Assembly (NCBI GenBank): GCA_021234155.1
Contig: JAJEKV010000073.1
Coordinates: forward strand, 3,692,001 to 3,756,000
Length of the DNA: 64,000 bases
Reading direction: 5' to 3'
Origin: Isoetes taiwanensis
Lineage: Eukaryota; Streptophyta; Lycopodiopsida; Isoetales; Isoetaceae
Shown piece after piece: positions 45,764-57,925 of this stretch. The translations under genes and the position numbers were made by a program. The notes under the pieces were generated by a model. That model saw nothing but the letters and a program-made list of their open reading frames with translations, was not told the origin of the DNA and made no database searches. Each line of letters begins with the position of its first letter. Positions within the stretch are counted from its first letter, which is position 1.

Positions 45764-46690
45764 TTGTCTTCAATCAGAGTTCGCAACGTGAAGATATGGT
45801 CAATGGTTGAGTGCGAGGGTCTGAATCCTGCCTGGGTGAGGGTCCGCACCTCTGCCGCCGCTCGCTTGACCATTCAACCCAACCGCCCGAGAATCCCAAA
45901 AAGCGCTTTTGCAAACACCGAACTGACCATGATTGTTCGGTAATTGGCTGGGCAGTGTGGGTCACCTGCCTTATAGATGGGAACAACTCTGCTATTAGTC
46001 CACTGCAGCGGGAAGCCTTCCTGTAATGCCTTGTTGAACAAGGCGGTCAGCACTGGTTTTATAGACGGCCCTGCCCACTTAAGCAATTCTGTCTGCATAC
46101 CATCCAGGTCTGGGGCTTTTCATTGGCAAGACGCTGTAAGCCTTGTTCCACGTCCGAATCTGTGATTTCCAGCACTAGGCCTTCTTGCAGAGGTAATGCT
46201 GCATGTGCACCTTGAGGGTCGTATAGCTATTGCAAGTATTACCTCCACTGCTCGGGAGTGATATTCCCTGTGGGCTGTACTGGCTTTCTAAGAACCCTTC
46301 GCCAAAAGGTCCTGGGGTGACGTTCCAGGAGGTAAAACATTTCCCTTTGATGCGCTGCAATGTACCTAGCTTTCTTAGCTTTAATGAAGACGTGGTACTG
46401 TCTGACTGCATGTGGGCGTAAAGCAGGGTCTGTGACTTGGCGGAGCCAGCGTTTGTGTTCCTTGCACTCTGCATCAAACCATTGATTACATGGGAAGGTT
46501 GTGTTCCTGGAGGTCCGTCGCAGGCGGCTTATCCCAAAGCACCTCTCTGCCGCAGTCCTAAGCACATCAGTCAGCCGGCCTGTCTGTTGCTCTAGTGTAG
46601 GAAAATTGCAGGGCCTGCCATCTAGCCCTGTAATTATGTGGCACAAATATCTTCAATGTGGAACACAGGTAGGAAATGAAATCCTTCACT
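45764..46690 (-). mobile_element. LINE 5' half, copy 2
   Basis: The minus strand carries a long open block 46,646-46,239 with NTTFPCNQWFDAECKEHK and FIKAKKARYIAAHQREMF, the region between endonuclease and reverse transcriptase in plant LINEs. Then come VVPIYKAGDPHCPANYR (RT motif, about 45,950-46,010) and GFRPSHSTIDHIFTLRTLIE (about 45,775-45,835). It stops at the element insertion point. No endonuclease domain precedes it, so the LINE is 5'-truncated near 46,690, next to the 3' end of gene A. Confidence 0.85.
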
Positions 46691-46770
46691 CATTCTCTTG
46701 TAAGACAATCTAGGAGCTGGCTTTGGTTCTTTCTTGTTTTTCCACTTGTCATTTGAGATCTCGTCTCGTG

Positions 46771-48515
46771 CTACAGTTTCAGACTTGTCCCATCAACTAC
46801 CTTAGCTTTCTTACTTTTGTTTCCCTTCTTGGTGGCATTGGATCTTTTCTTTTTGCTGCCACCTGGTACTTCCTTGGTAATACAGTCTGCAACTCCACTG
46901 GAATCTCTAGCAAGGTCTGCAGCATAAAACATAAGATTAGTGCAAGTTGAAAGTAGAAAAGTAGGATTCGGTGGATGCCAGCATATCTCAGCACGTTGCA
47001 GCATGCAATAAAGAGAGTTTTACTTTTTCAAACGTTTTCCATTCAAGCAAGAACTCATGATCCTCTCTTTCTCTTGGACATATAGGAAAACTTTTTATGC
47101 CACATCTCTGATAATTTTGCACAGTCATGTTTATACCATTCTTCATCCTCGCTCTTATTGCAAATCACAGCCTTCCAGAGCTCACTGCTTGAGTCATATG
47201 TGTGTTGGCTGGCCAGATACTTCTCACCAGGTCCACAAACCTCACAACAACACTTGCACTCTTCACCATAAAATCCAGGTTTCGCTGACCTTAAAGCATT
47301 CAGGCCTACTCTGACATAACTCCATATGGTATATGCAATAGCAGGTTTCTTTTTCTGATACTTTTTTTTTTACATAAAGAGGCTTCAACTTCTCAAAAGC
47401 CTTTAAGAAAACAGGGTATTCAGGGTGTGCCTTTTTGTATTGTTGAAAAAGCTACAGCTGAATGGTGGCCTTTGGTTAAAAGTATTTATGAAAGAATTGC
47501 AAGGAGTTTTTATATGGAAACTTATACCTGTATGACCTCCATAAGGTGCAAGGGATAAGAAATTCGGAAGCTTGAGTCTCCAACCGTGTTTACAACATCC
47601 TTCTTGCAAGGAGAGACTCTGCTATTCTATTTCCAGAATTCTGTAATCCTTTCCTTGCAAGCAGGGGTGAGAGAATCATGCCTCAGCCTCCTTTGGAAGC
47701 TAGACCATATCCAAGGACGGCTTCTGACTTTCATAATGCAACAGTTGCAATTGTTGTCCTTTTGGAACATGTCATAAGAAATATTGCACATTATTCAATG
47801 AACCTATCCCAGCCAACAACACTCAGCAGATACAAACACTTAAAAGCATAAAGAAGCACAGACATGAAATCAAGAAATAGATGTACCTAACAACCATGCC
47901 ATAGTGGAATTGCATCTCGATTTTGTAGATGAAGCCATCACCAGTGTCGAGGTTCTGGCTCTCCAAATATCATGTCCCTTTGCCTCTTTGTAGCTACCAT
48001 TGTCTATTTTAAGTTGTTGAGCAGCACCCTCGCTGCCTTGCACTCCTTTGAATATGGAAAAATTTCAGGTTATGAGATTTCCATTTCGTGGTGATGAACC
48101 ACCCTCTTCATCACATCGGCCTTGATTTTGGGTGAATGCTTCGTGGTAAGCTTGTTGAAGTAATCAACTGTAAGCTTGGCTATTTTTTGCCCGTGTCTCA
48201 TGCTTAGATCTTCCCGTTCAACCGCTGCTTTTTTCATCTTATTATATAATCTGGCATCTCTCTTTCTCTGTGCATTGCAGAGGAAACTGGATCTTCACGC
48301 GATATCTCTGGTGTTTCAGTGAGATCCAACAAATCTAGAACAGTGTATTGGAATTCATCTGGCCGAAAATCCAATGCTAAACGTGTGATTGCCTCCAGGT
48401 CGGTATCAGGGAGCACCATGAATTTCTTGATAGAGGGAGAATAGGTGAATTGGAGGGAGAATTTGCGCGGGCCATGTGCTCGAAGCAGTTCGGGCCTCAA
48501 ATTTGCAACATACAC
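46771..48515 (-). CDS. gene A, copy 2: unrecognised Cys-rich protein, possibly transposon-derived
   Basis: Start at ATG 48,515 (MYVANLRPELLRAHGPRKFS). The frame is open to about 48,275, then coding continues in a second frame: KKAAVEREDLSMRHGQKIAK and KLTVDYFNKLTTKHSPKIK (about 48,060-48,240). A stretch at about 47,300-47,450 encodes LFQQYKKAHPEYPVFLKAF and ETCYCIYH. In another frame the block 47,110-47,350 gives PGFYGEECKCCCEVCGPGEK, with clustered cysteines (possible zinc binding). A lysine-rich tail (GGSKKKRSNATKKGNKSKK) ends at 46,771. The FxxYKxxHP...LKPxYV...TCxCxYH pattern resembles a protein family I associate with repetitive, transposon-like genes in many eukaryotes, but I cannot name it. 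Exon borders are unresolved. The LINE abuts its 3' end. Confidence 0.45.
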
Positions 48516-48956
48516 TCGCGCGAAAATCCAGCCAAAATCCCTTAATCATTTCCTAACAGTTCGTTGCTGAGGTGGACATGTGAGTACATGAAAGGCGTGG
48601 AAAAAATGACGGGCGGTTACACCCACCAGCACCCAAATTAAGCAAAAGCAGGGATGCTTTAAGCGGGCTAAAACCTGCTATAAGCATACGTCCGGACGCA
48701 TGCTTTTGATACCCACCAGCATAACTTTGCCCTTTATCTGATGGGCCCTCACTTGTGTTCACTTCTTCAATAGCTGCATTCCAACTCAGCTCTGACCTGG
48801 CCTTATATAGAATCAAGAAGATTGCGCTTTTAGACTTGACGAACGTACCTTTTTTCTTTTTGAATCACTCTTACATAGGTTTTGATATCAATAGTATGTT
48901 GGGGCCTCTGAGCACCTCTCATTTTGCTTACGGTCATTTATGATTTGGGGCCCTAT

Positions 48957-49150
48957 GATTTTGAAATATGAAATACGAGTTCGCCTGAGGTTTTCATGGA
49001 TATGGAACTTCTATGAGGTTTTCATGGATATGGAACCTCTATATGGCTTCGCCTACGCTTTTAGAATATGAAGTACAAGGGCTCGAACCTGTACTAAAAT
49101 AACTCAATGTTCTAATATGACTACTTTGATTTGTTTGACCGATAATTTAG
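48957..49150 (-). mobile_element. tRNA-like SINE, copy 2 of the duplication
   Basis: Nearly identical to 25,486-25,685, including the 27-bp internal tandem duplication. On the minus strand GTTCGAGCCC is retained, in the context TACAGGTTCGAGCCC. Confidence 0.5.
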
Positions 49151-49499
49151 CTAGGTTTAGTTGGGTTTGGCCAAAGCATGGCGTGCTTAATCGCCTTCTC
49201 TGAAGCTGATTCGGCACACCTTGATCAATTTAAATAGCCATGCTGAATCCATTCAGGAACCTCTTTCATTTAGAAATCGCCATTAGCTACGTCCATCATG
49301 CTTTGATGGATACTGAGTTTGAATCTGTAAGTTGTTTAGATTAAACGTTATGAAGAATGCTATGTAGTGAGCATTTTAAGGTTTACGTGACCATGATTTA
49401 TTCTTGCATTGTTGACCCTAAAGGGCTCCATGCAAGTTAGCCATCTGGATGCAAGACCCGAACTTAAATATGTATGTTCCTTCAAATGATATTGTTTGT

Positions 49500-50013
49500 T
49501 CTTTATGACTTAATACTTTTTGAGTTGTCTGCAGGCAAATCAGACGAGGTTGTGATGTTAGCAGAATATTCTTTGAATATAACTGATGAATGGCATAAAT
49601 TAGTATGGTGGGAGGAATAAGAAGAGAATATGTCGATTGGAGGGCCAGAGATAGTAGCAAAAAAAGGGGAGGAGGGAGAGAGAGAGAGAGAAATTCTGCT
49701 TTCGCTGTTTCTTTTCAGATCGGATTCGTCCGAATATACATGGGAACTCTTAGATTGCATGCATTCATCGATTGAAGAGCATGCGTTCTGGGCCCAGCTT
49801 CTAGTTTCACTTCGGTTAGCTTACACTATTTACAATTTTTACACCCAGCCTGGTATGGATCTTGTCCCAGGTGGATTTCATTTTTACTTCTCAAGGATTT
49901 TTCTTCCGACCATTTTGAGCATCTATCTTGGCGTCTTCTTCTAATATGCAGATGTGATTATGATTCTCTAGAAGGAATGGTTTGGGAAGGCATCACAGCT
50001 TGCACTTGGAGCT
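49500..50013 (+). promoter_or_regulatory. putative promoter and leader of a + strand gene, copy 2
   Basis: A GAGAGAGA-rich tract (49,672-49,692) precedes TCTGCTTTCGCTGTTTC and the putative first coding exon. GA tracts are common in plant 5' leaders. An open frame at 49,630-49,944 overlaps but looks non-coding. Gene B is transcribed on the opposite strand, converging on this region from the right. Confidence 0.3.
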
Positions 50014-50067
50014 ATGAGCTATGGCAACCATTACTCTGACTATAACAGAGTTAGGCGATCGTCACAG
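50014..50067 (+). CDS. possible first coding exon of a + strand gene, copy 2
   Basis: ATG at 50,014 opens MSYGNHYSDYNRVRRSSQ (18 codons, phase 0) and ends at CAG before the donor GTAAAC at 50,068. The preceding frame (KEWFGKASQLALGA) is also open. A second exon may start at about 50,418 (GYGASMAAGGGG). No further exons could be found before gene B, so the gene may be truncated or the exon spurious. Not recognised. Confidence 0.3.
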
Positions 50068-52000
50068 GTAAACAATCTGCATTGGTTTAATCATGCACTT
50101 TATTGTCTTTGTGCTTATCGTCAACCCCATTTTTCCCTTTAGGAGTTTTTTTTGTAGGCTTTAGCAGAAGTTTGGGTTTCTGATATTAGGAGCATTGGTA
50201 TTTGGATTTCCTTTGGGATGTCTATTATAAAATGTGCCAAAACTGGGTTCTTGGCGAGATTATTAATGTAGCTTATATAGCATGCAATCCACAAAAAATG
50301 GACTTTATTCATTTTGTTGGTTTTTTGTTGGTTTCACTGTATGCCTTTTTTTAGTACCATGTTATTGTCCGCCCCGATCATGCTCCTGTTGCTTATTTTC
50401 ATTTCCTGATACGTTAGCTAGGTTATGGTGCTAGCATGGCTGCTGGAGGAGGTGGTTGTTTCTTACTTTTGTGAGGTTATAAGCATTTGCTAGTAGGACC
50501 AACTTCCAGGTAAGCACGTTGGACTGTGCTTTTTGACCCCCATGTTTTTACATACGAAGCTTATAAGGACATGAGCGCACCTGTTTACTCAAGTAAGTGT
50601 GAAAAACTATTCACCTTGAATAACAAAATGTAGGAGAAAATGTTCTTGTATGCTATGTTTTCTTTTTTGGTATTAGAATTGACAGATTCTTTTTGATATG
50701 ATGGTTGATAAACTTTTATGAATGTATTTCTAGTACCTTTGTCCCTTCTTCTAGAATATGATTTGCTGTAGATGGGCATGTCTTTTTTTGCTACATGTCT
50801 TTCCTTCTAGAATGTTCTTTGTAGCTTTATGCTGGATGCGTCCAATTTCGGGAACATTTCTTTGTTCTTTCCTTGGTGCCAATTGAAGAAGGATAGCAAG
50901 TTTTCCTTTTGTCTGCAGTTGCAATATACTATTCTAGAGTATGTGTTTTGGAGTGCTTGGCACAAGGCGGTGATGAAAAACTTAAGGAAAATGGGTTGAA
51001 CTTATCTGATTGGTTGCCTAAAAAAAGGATGGTAGTCCAGTGTGCACCTTTACTACATAACATTCTTCATAACATTTAACATCAAAATGCTTAACATTCT
51101 TCATAAAGCCCATTGCATAACTTTTCAAACTCAATATCCAAACTTAATATCCATCAAAGTATGATGGAGGTAGCTAATGGCGATCCCTAAAGATTCCTGA
51201 ATGAAAGAGGTCCATGAATAGATTCAGCATGGCTATTTGAATTGATCAAGATGTGCCTAATCAGCTTCAAAGAAGGCGATTCAACATGCCACGCTGCAGC
51301 CAATCCCGGCTAAACCCTAGCAACCGAAATTCAAGGTCTAAAAAATCGTCATTTAGCAAATTTTGGCCAACCTAGTTATCACATGTAGCACTTAGCTTCA
51401 CTTTGCATCTCTTTACTTTGGCATTGCCTCCTTCTAGCTTCACTTAACTCATTCTTTCTAGTTCTTTGATGTATATTATGTTTGGCATTTTCATATGAAG
51501 TTGGATAGAGACAGTTTATTCATTGGGAGGTTAATTTAATTGAAAAATTATATAGAAAGAAACGCTTAAGAAAGCTAAGATCCAGCCATACTTCAAATCA
51601 AAATTCTATATCTCAAATTAGATATTTTAAGTCATCGTACCCAATGCAAATTTTAAACTCCATAATGGCACAAGTTCATTCTTCCTTCAATGTTTATGCT
51701 TTAATTTAGGCTTTCTTTAAGATTAATAAAATGGACGCCATGGAAAAGAATGCAATAAATTTTTCATTTCTTGTTGCTATATACAAGGAGGATAATATAC
51801 AACCTTTACCTTCATCCATGTCACATACCATCATTTACTTAGCCTTGTCCCCAACTGCATCGTACAGTCAAAAGAGTTGGGACTTTGAGCCATGTGGTCA
51901 CTATTCGAATTCAGTATAGTCGTTGACATACCTGATTTATCCTGAAGCAACACAACGTTTACATAGACACATCAGAGGAGCCTCTCTCTTTCTGAGTCTT
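50068..52000. other. intron or spacer, copy 2, no further exon recognised
   Basis: AT-rich with no convincing coding on either strand. An inverted-text possibility was not supported. Matches 26,586-28,440. Confidence 0.35.
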
Positions 52001-52005
52001 CAATA

Positions 52006-55000
52006 TCAGAAAATGTAAACCTATTGTAATCTGTATATATAAAGAAGTAAAGAAAGAGTACCTCGGGTCTCGTGGGATCTCTCAAGCGTGTAATGATGCG
52101 AGCCTGCAATTGCTGGATCTCTGCATGAAGGCTATCGGTGCTACTAAGACTTCTTGAATGCAAGAGCTGAATACATTTATCATCGACAGTTTTCCCAAGG
52201 CATGTTACTGATGACAACTCATGACAGGACTTTGTACTGCTTGCTTGAGAACTTGACCTTGGAACTGTAACCAAGGCATCGCCTTCCTGCTGAATAAAAG
52301 ATTTTTCATTCGAACCACTTTCACATTCCAAATGCATTTCTGTTTCTGTGTCATTTAAAGGAACCCTTAGAATATCAGCTTCTTCTGGGATGCATGAAAA
52401 TTCATGCTTTTCTGGCAGCCAAATTGATGATGCATGTGCCATTTCCTGTTTTGCAAATATTTCTTGTAGGTTCTCTGACTGGGTTAGGTTATTCTGCTCA
52501 GACCAAAGAGATGCTTTTGAGAAATCCATTGGCACTCCATCTTCACAAGATTTAACTTCCGGATATATGACCATTTCATTAGAGTCTATCTGTCCATCTG
52601 CACCAGCTTTTTGTTGCCTTGTTATTGAGCTCCAAGGAGTTACATTATTTGTAACACCCTTCATTCTTTGGGATTCCCGCTCTGTGTGAAGGAACTGTGA
52701 TTGAGCAACTTTGTGCCAAATGTACTGAAGAAACTAAGAATAGATACAACAGGAAGAACTACAAACCAGATTTCAGCTTGATTTCATATTCAAGTCTGCG
52801 AACGCGGCTTTCCTTTGCATCCAATACAGCCTGCAAATCCTGGAGCTCTTGTTGATATTCCTGCATCTGAGATAGTTTTGAAGAAGTGAACATCTGAATA
52901 GATCATTTTCCATCAGCAATTCAATTAGCTACCTCCGTTTGCTTTTGCATAAGAAGACTTTCAAGTTCATGAATATGGGCATCACGAGCCTCAATTGTCT
53001 GTGAAAAGTTACAATTTACAGCAGCAAGCTTTTTCTGGACTTCTCCAAGTTCCAATTCCTTCCTCTGTTATAAAAACACGTTCATGCATAAGAACCATAC
53101 AAGTACAAGCACAAATAGAAAACGTTAAAGTCAATTGCAACAAGGCCCCATGCACATACTTGGCAGCTTCCTTCAAGTGTAGCGCATTGGTTTTCCCGTA
53201 CTTCAAGCAGTTTCCGAAACGATGCAGCAATTTCAAAAGCACTAGTCAACTTCTCCTGGGATTCATCAGATGCACCCTCGAGTTGTTCGGCAATGTCCTT
53301 CAAAGCCTGTCAAAGAAGCTTTTCAGTACGCTTATGCCAGCCCAATGAAAGGCCAACTTGCAGGTAAAAAAGGAAACAAGGAAAATACATTTGCATTTTG
53401 TTATACTACAACTTGATATATTTTGGAGCAAATTTAAATGTCTCTAGGATGACAGACCTTTTCATAAGATTCCAGCTGTGAAGTCTTTTCTAGAAGTTGA
53501 ATATGCATTTCTTTTAATGTCTTTTCAAGGTTCTGTATCTCCAAGGTATGCCGCACCTCTCCAGCGGTGTCCTCTGCATTCTTCATTTGCAATTTTTTCT
53601 GGATTGGCATAAAATAGAATTAGAAACATAACCAGAAAATAGAAATCAATTTGCGCGGAAGGGTTTGTGCGTGGAAAAGATATAAAAAAAAGTAAGTGAT
53701 ATCAATCCCTTGGGAAGACTGCCCTGCGATTTGCTATCTATGGCTGGCCAAGACTGTAATTTTCATTTTGGCGTGGTTGTCATGGGCCGGGATACTGTAA
53801 TTACTATGATTGTGCTGCATATTCTGTGCTTCCAGTCCGAGAACTTGAAAGCTTTCAACATATGTGTATATTTAGAATAAGAAAGACAACTAGACTAAGA
53901 AAGTAACAGGCATACCTGCAAATTTAATATGTCTAATTCAAGCTCTTCTATGTGTATTTGTTGTTGCTCTATGTCACCTTGCAAAGAACCCTCCACAGCT
54001 GCACCATCTTCTAAAGCTCTGCGCAGATCTTCCTCTTGCTTCTCTTTCTCTGCTATTGTTATCTTTAATGTGGCTATCTCGGATGACATTATATGCAACC
54101 GGTCAATAAGCTGAAGATTTTCAACATCTACAGCAGTTGTTTTCTGTTCTTGTTCCTCACATCGGACCTGGATCTCATCGCAGGACAGTAAAAGTAAGAA
54201 GTACGGCTTTTGTAAATAATAGAAGATACAAAAGTTTGTGAAATCAAACCTTTGCCTCCACTAGATCATTTTGGAACTTTGAATTTGCAGCCAACAAAGC
54301 ATCAAATGTTGCATGCAACCACGAATGCAATGCATAAACTGCTACAGAGCGCTGTCGGCGAACTAGAAACATTTGAAGAACCTGTGACATGTGCCTTCTC
54401 CATGCCATAACTTCCCACCAGAATATTAGTAAGGACCTTGCAAACTGCACAAGAGCATGAAGTTTCAGTTTAAACTTTTATATGAACAACCATAAAAGAC
54501 AAAAGTGTTATGGTTTCAACCCTTTGTTCCCTTCTCGACTTGTTTATGATTGCTTTAAGTTCCTTCTTTCTTCTGTAAGGAGAATATTAAGATTTCAGTC
54601 TTGGATGCGCACTCCTTTGGAATGTTAAAAATAGTACAAGGATAGAACTTACTTCCTTACTTTATTGCATGCATTATGTGATAATCATGCCAAAGCAGCA
54701 TAGCTGTTCTTTTCAAAGCTTGATTGATCTTTTTAACAGCCATTGCTTCTGCTTGTTGCTGCTTCATACTTTGCTGCCATGCTAAAAATACCTGCTAATA
54801 TACAACCAACTTTCTGAGAACATGCATCAATGTACACATTGAACTCGCCAATGAATGGCCTCATTACATAATTTCTGCAACATGCATCAGGCTAACATGC
54901 TTAGGATTAGGTATCTTAATTTTAATAACCCTATCTTGCAAAGTAATAATATGTTTTCATAGCTGGAATACTTACCCTTGAGAGAAGAAAATGGAAATAA

Positions 55001-57728
55001 TGCATGAGGCAAAATGCTTTTCTAATCTTCTTTTGACTCTTGATATCCATGACTTCTTTCCAAGAAACCATCACTAAACGCAGCCTGCGTATTTGCCAAA
55101 GGCGTATACACTCCTCCCCAACCAGCAATTTCTTCCTTTTAGAAAGTGTAAAGTTGTGCCATCTAAAAGGCCATAAACGATTGGTTATTTAATCCAAATA
55201 AGATTGCCATTCCCACATAAGTAGAAGATAAAAACATTATATATTAAAAAAATATTGAATAGTTGCTGTTCTTTTTCCAACCTTGCTGATCAAGCAACAT
55301 CCACTACTGTGTTTTTTTTTCGTGAAAAAATGCTACCTGTTGAAACCTGAGCTTTGATACCACTTCCTAGCATGTGCAATGGCCGCTTCTTTTTGTAGCT
55401 TCCTGATTTGTTTTTCACGAACCATGGACAACCAGGCAGAGAAAGCTTGCCTACACGTCAATTTATCAAGGCGCTTATGCAATAGTTCTGTTTTCGCTTT
55501 CTTTGGCTGAGACCTTGCTTTCACCCACCATTTCCAAAACTTGAGGCAGTGTCTTTTCATACTGGTTCTCCAATGCATTGTTGATATGTCAACTAGATGC
55601 CTCTCTCTCTCTTTGTTTGTCCTCTCATTGACTACAATACTCTTCCATCTTAAAATAATATCATGCAAGAAAACTTGAGACCTATATGCTACAGCCCTTG
55701 CATTTCGTTTTGAAGCTACAGTAATCAAATGCCATGATCTGTATGTTTCCTGTAAACATCCCTGCATAATGATTTAGACAAAATATTACTTTGAATCCAT
55801 ATGGTGTCTTGCAAAACCAAAAGGAAATACCAATACAAATAGTGATGAGAATAATATACCCTAGCATGCTGTTCATATGCAGTACGGACTTTTATTGCGC
55901 GTTTTGTGGCTAATGCAAAGGCATGCAGCCCTCGCCTAGAACAATTTGATTTAGCAAATTCTATAGCTGATTGTTCATGCCGATTTAAGACACGTTGCCG
56001 TTTCACTGCTTCCTCAAAGTAATGAAGAAACCTCCGCATGACATGCTTTATTCTATTTTGTTCAACCATCTCGTCCTTTGCTTTCTGTATCAGAGACCAA
56101 TTTATATGAGTTTCTAATACCTTCCACACAGTAATTATGCAAAGAAACTCCAACCTTGGAAACAATCTTCTGCAGTTCGTTTGAGTATTTTTCTGCCTTC
56201 TGTCTCAGAGTGTCTGTTAAAGAATATGACTTATTCAGCTCATGTTGCAGTTTGTCTTTCTCAGCTAAAGCAGCATCCAGAACTGCCTGCAAAAGTCACG
56301 TGCATCATATACTGAAGATGATGCTAAATTTTGCAGTATCAAAACCTGAGATATATTCACAAAAATGTTTTGACCATGATAGTACAATGACCTAGAGGTA
56401 CTACCTGGATGGCACTTTCTTGTGCTTCTGATTCAGTATGGTTACGAAGATCATCTGAGAGCTTTGCAATGTAGGTTTGCAAGGATGAGCGTTCTGCCTC
56501 GAATTCTTGTACGCTTTTCTCCAGAGCTTGCTCCAGGTCCTTTTTCTCCTTTTCGAGTGAGGAAGTCCTGCAAAACTAAAAATGTAGTACGTCAGAAAAG
56601 CACATGCTTATTAGCATTGCTCAACAATCATAATTCAATGTTTCATATCTTGAACTAGTTGGGATCTTATGCAAACTACTATTTCATTTGAACATGCCTT
56701 CAATTCCTTTGAACAGTGATAGTTGTCTTTATTAATAAGTCCATGAATATGAGGTTGGATGCAGACAACATAAAGCATAACACTATTAAGGAAAAAGAAA
56801 ATTTAGACTTCGTTAAAGCAAGGGAATGAAAAGATGATACTTATGCTTATTTAAAGAACATCAGAAGAGTAGTAGAATTTATCTCGTGTAAATAGAAGTA
56901 TCTAAATTAAATTTCTGAGTGAAGATGCACAAACCATTTTAAGGCTAACAAGTTAAGGAGATGTTGTTATGAACTGATGTTAAATTCTTAGTGAACAAAA
57001 ATCCGATGAGATGGACAAGAACCTTTGAGCCAAACGTCGCTGAAGGCTGAGAGTTTGCTCCATATTTTCGTGCAATGTATTGAGTTCACTCTCCGCTCTC
57101 TCCACGTTCTCTTGATTCTGCTGCATGTACAGCTCCAATCTGCCTAGGCGCATCCACCCAATATTTAATTTTACCAGTTGCAACATTGAAAATTGCTAAT
57201 CAAATTCAAGTTGAACGATGTGGTTCACCTTTCACGAAGCTGTTCATTTACATTCTGCAACCTGCGTTCTGTTTCGAGATGCATTTCTAAGTCGGCCTGC
57301 AAAGCCGCAACTTGGCGTCTTAAAGAGGCTGCATCTGCAGCGGGAGGTGCGAGCAAGTTATCAATTTTAGATTTCACAGCGGCCTTTGGAACATCATCCT
57401 CCGCCCCTGTACTAAAACTGCCTGCTTTCTGCCCACTTGGCGCTGCCGTTTCAGCCCTAGAATCCCCCTCCACGGACTTGGCCTTCGCAGGGACGATTGC
57501 CATGGATCCACCATAGCCACCATTGTTAGAGGCCCGATTTAAAAGACTGGCAGCGAGCATGCTACTATAGGTAGAAGAATTTCTTCTTCCTGGAGCAATC
57601 ACGCTTTTGTTATTCGGATTGGACATGATTCCGGCTGTTCCTGGCGATGGAGATCTTGGTGGAGGAGATTTGGCATTGTTGATGTAATGCGACTGGATTA
57701 GATCGACGTGATGCGTTTGTTGCTGCAT
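52006..57728 (-). CDS. gene B: SFI1-like coiled-coil protein, 16 exons, 1,171 codons
   Basis: Exons (minus): 57,728-57,229; 57,139-57,023; 56,567-56,405; 56,286-56,155; 56,120-55,860; 55,761-55,337; 55,162-54,976; 54,791-54,661; 54,436-54,250; 54,173-53,916; 53,598-53,458; 53,306-53,160; 53,064-52,933; 52,866-52,767; 52,681-52,062; 52,020-52,006. All introns are GT-AG and all phases agree. Residues 1-110 are low-complexity Ser/Pro/Ala (SPSPGTAGIMSNPNN). Residues 110-304 and about 700-960 are heptad-rich coiled coil. Residues 305-700 carry spaced aromatic/basic helices (SQVFLHDIILRWKSIV, LIFWWEVMAWRRHMSQV, KFWKWWVKAR) like SFI1 centrin-binding repeats. Likely cytoskeletal or basal-body/microtubule-organising, by analogy. 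The last intron and four-residue C-terminus are least certain. Confidence 0.75.
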
Positions 57729-57925
57729 AATGCTGCATGTAATATGATAATTCTAGCGAGGAGGACGGTAACAGGCCGCCATGGATGGCTCAAGAAGAGG
57801 AGAGTGCATCCCAAGAAGCCCATGCAAGCACGTAACCAAATTTGTTATGTTACTTACGACAAATTGCATTTTTTACCGTTCGAAGAACTTACCTTGCCCT
57901 AGTAAGTACTAAAGAAAAAGGTAAG
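57729..57925 (-). promoter_or_regulatory. 5' leader/promoter of gene B inside the duplicated unit
   Basis: Only about 200 bases upstream of the ATG of gene B are inside the duplication. In copy 1 the matching region is followed by the filler and by the element, so the two copies of gene B have different upstream DNA. No TATA box was identified. Confidence 0.4.

Larger units (their letters stand above)
34315..57925 (+). repeat. tandem duplication unit, copy 2 (about 23.6 kb)
   Basis: Second copy of 10,865-34,300. It lacks the first 966 bases of the 12.4-kb element because the breakpoint is inside it. The gene part (46-57.9 kb) reads cleanly with intact splice sites. The element part (34.3-45.8 kb) shows the same kind of CG-rich disruption as copy 1. 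Confidence 0.9.

Noticed and set aside
45713-46026. Plus-strand open frames over the LINE 5' half
   Set aside because: They overlap clear reverse transcriptase motifs on the minus strand and have no recognisable content.
46771-48515. Gene A as a SET-domain histone methyltransferase, from the Cys cluster FYGEECKCCCEVCG resembling a post-SET motif
   Set aside because: No SET-domain core (such as an NHxC motif) could be found in the exons upstream.
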